Shown: piece by piece, positions 6,832-7,458 of the stretch
How the letters are laid out: each line of letters begins with the position of its first letter
How positions within the stretch are numbered: position 1 is the first letter of the stretch
DNA from: Gemmatimonadaceae bacterium
GTDB taxonomy: Bacteria > Gemmatimonadota > Gemmatimonadetes > Gemmatimonadales > Gemmatimonadaceae
Length of the DNA: 7,458 nucleotides
Assembly (NCBI GenBank): GCA_025357975.1
Contig: JANYKY010000210.1
Location: 1-7,458 of the forward strand
Direction: 5' to 3'
The notes under the pieces: model-generated
Seen by the model: only the letters and a program-made list of their open reading frames with translations
Databases searched by the model: none
Told to the model about the DNA's origin: nothing
Position numbers and translations under genes: made by a program

Positions 6832-7458
6832 GCCTTGGTGACGTCGTCTTCCCTGATCCGTTCTCCGACTTCGAGATCGGCCGACGTGATCAGGCCCCCA
6901 GCCTCATTATGGACGGCCGTAAGAAAGTCGTCGCGTGTCATCGATTTGCGCAGCCGAACGAGGTAATAGATCACCGACGGCTTGCCGGTATTCATCTCTA
7001 CCTCGTCGAGCTTGTAACGCTTGGCGGCGGAATCGAGAACCTTGTTCACTGCCTCCTGCGCCCGCGGCACTTCGTTCGTCGCAACAGTCAGCACGGCATC
7101 GTAACGCGCCTTCTTCTTCTTGTTGCCAAGTGCAGTGCTTACGCGTTCGAAGCGCTCGGCGAGAGCGTCTGCATTTTCCGGCGTTAGAGAAAGAATGAGA
7201 TCTCGATCCGGTACCTCATGCTGGCCAGTTTCGCTCGCAAGCGACTGAAGCGGCCCGGCCCACTGGGACGAGGCGGTCGGCGTAAGCATGTTTCTGCCGT
7301 AGTCATAACGCCACGTGAGGATCAGCACGAAGTTGAAGAAAAACGAGAGGAGTGCTCCCACCGCCAGAGCCTGCACGCCGGCTGCAAATCCCACCGCGAT
7401 ACTCAGAAAGATGAATACGAGGTCGCGCGTATCGCGCAGAGTGGTTCGAAAGCGAACG
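6828..7458 (-). CDS. DUF4956-family inner-membrane protein, 5'-truncated by window edge
   Basis: The frame stays open to the right edge, so the GTG at 7394 is an internal codon and the real start lies outside. About 209 residues are visible. They begin with VRFRTTLRDTRDLVFIFLS, which matches the conserved loop of DUF4956 membrane proteins, followed by two hydrophobic segments (DLVFIFLSIAVGFAAGV and ALAVGALLSFFFNFVLILTW) and then RYDYGRN. The remaining ~150 residues are soluble, with alternating helices and strands (RYDAVLTVATNE, KPSVIYYLVRLRKSM), possibly a small ferredoxin-like or ACT-like domain; this is a guess. The N-terminal membrane segments expected in the family are missing because of the edge. 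DUF4956 has no established biochemical function, but its genes are known to neighbour VTC-type polyphosphate polymerase and CotH kinase genes. The TGA overlaps the ATG of the propeller lipoprotein, so it probably leads or sits early in this operon. Confidence 0.85.
   Translation of the reverse strand, partial: VRFRTTLRDTRDLVFIFLSIAVGFAAGVQALAVGALLSFFFNFVLILTWRYDYGRNMLTPTASSQWAGPLQSLASETGQHEVPDRDLILSLTPENADALAERFERVSTALGNKKKKARYDAVLTVATNEVPRAQEAVNKVLDSAAKRYKLDEVEMNTGKPSVIYYLVRLRKSMTRDDFLTAVHNEAGGLITSADLEVGERIREDDVTKA

Noticed and set aside
1..7458. tRNA, rRNA, CRISPR repeats, insertion-sequence ends or toxin-antitoxin pair
   Set aside because: No such element could be picked out by eye. Coding genes fill nearly all the sequence, and no spaced direct repeats or transposase motifs were seen.

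Overview
This window reads as ordinary chromosomal DNA from a free-living Gram-negative (diderm) bacterium. The evidence is a lipid A-type acyltransferase, an Omp85-type outer-membrane barrel, two lipoproteins and periplasmic redox proteins. GC content looks moderately high. The gene set and protein style suggest Gemmatimonadota or Acidobacteriota, but that is an inference from memory and no phylogenetic marker is present. I saw no RNA gene, insertion sequence, CRISPR array or prophage gene. The window is almost fully coding; the only sizeable non-coding gap is about 104 bp.

Layout from left to right. (1) Positions 1-275, plus strand: the C-terminal end of an LpxL/HtrB-like lysophospholipid acyltransferase cut by the window edge. 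It converges on the next gene with only 4 bp between stop codons. (2) Positions 280-2385, minus strand: a two-gene redox operon, with a CueO/laccase-type multicopper oxidase first and a mono-haem cytochrome c lipoprotein second. A weak candidate promoter lies in the gap at 2386-2489. (3) Positions 2490-7458, minus strand: a tightly packed four-gene run, read from right to left. It comprises a DUF4956-family inner-membrane protein (5' end outside the window), a beta-propeller lipoprotein resembling the SdiA-regulated family, a large secreted protein that joins a kinase-like domain to an outer-membrane beta-barrel, and an unrecognised helical protein that may be HEPN-like. The first two junctions are both ATGA overlaps and the third has a 2-bp gap, so this looks like one translationally coupled operon.

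The most interesting object is the run at 2490-7458. The large protein carries motifs of the type GDxDRHxxQWxW and GRDRDxxF, which resemble the catalytic and metal-binding loops of atypical (HipA/CotH/FAM20-like) kinases. A GGxGxN-containing beta region follows, then an Omp85-like barrel with no visible POTRA repeat. With an inner-membrane DUF4956 protein and a propeller lipoprotein, this could be an envelope-spanning system that modifies, senses or exports something in the periplasm. DUF4956 genes are known to sit near VTC-type polyphosphate polymerase and CotH kinase genes, so a VTC-like gene just beyond the right edge is a testable prediction. The function of the system is not established by the sequence.
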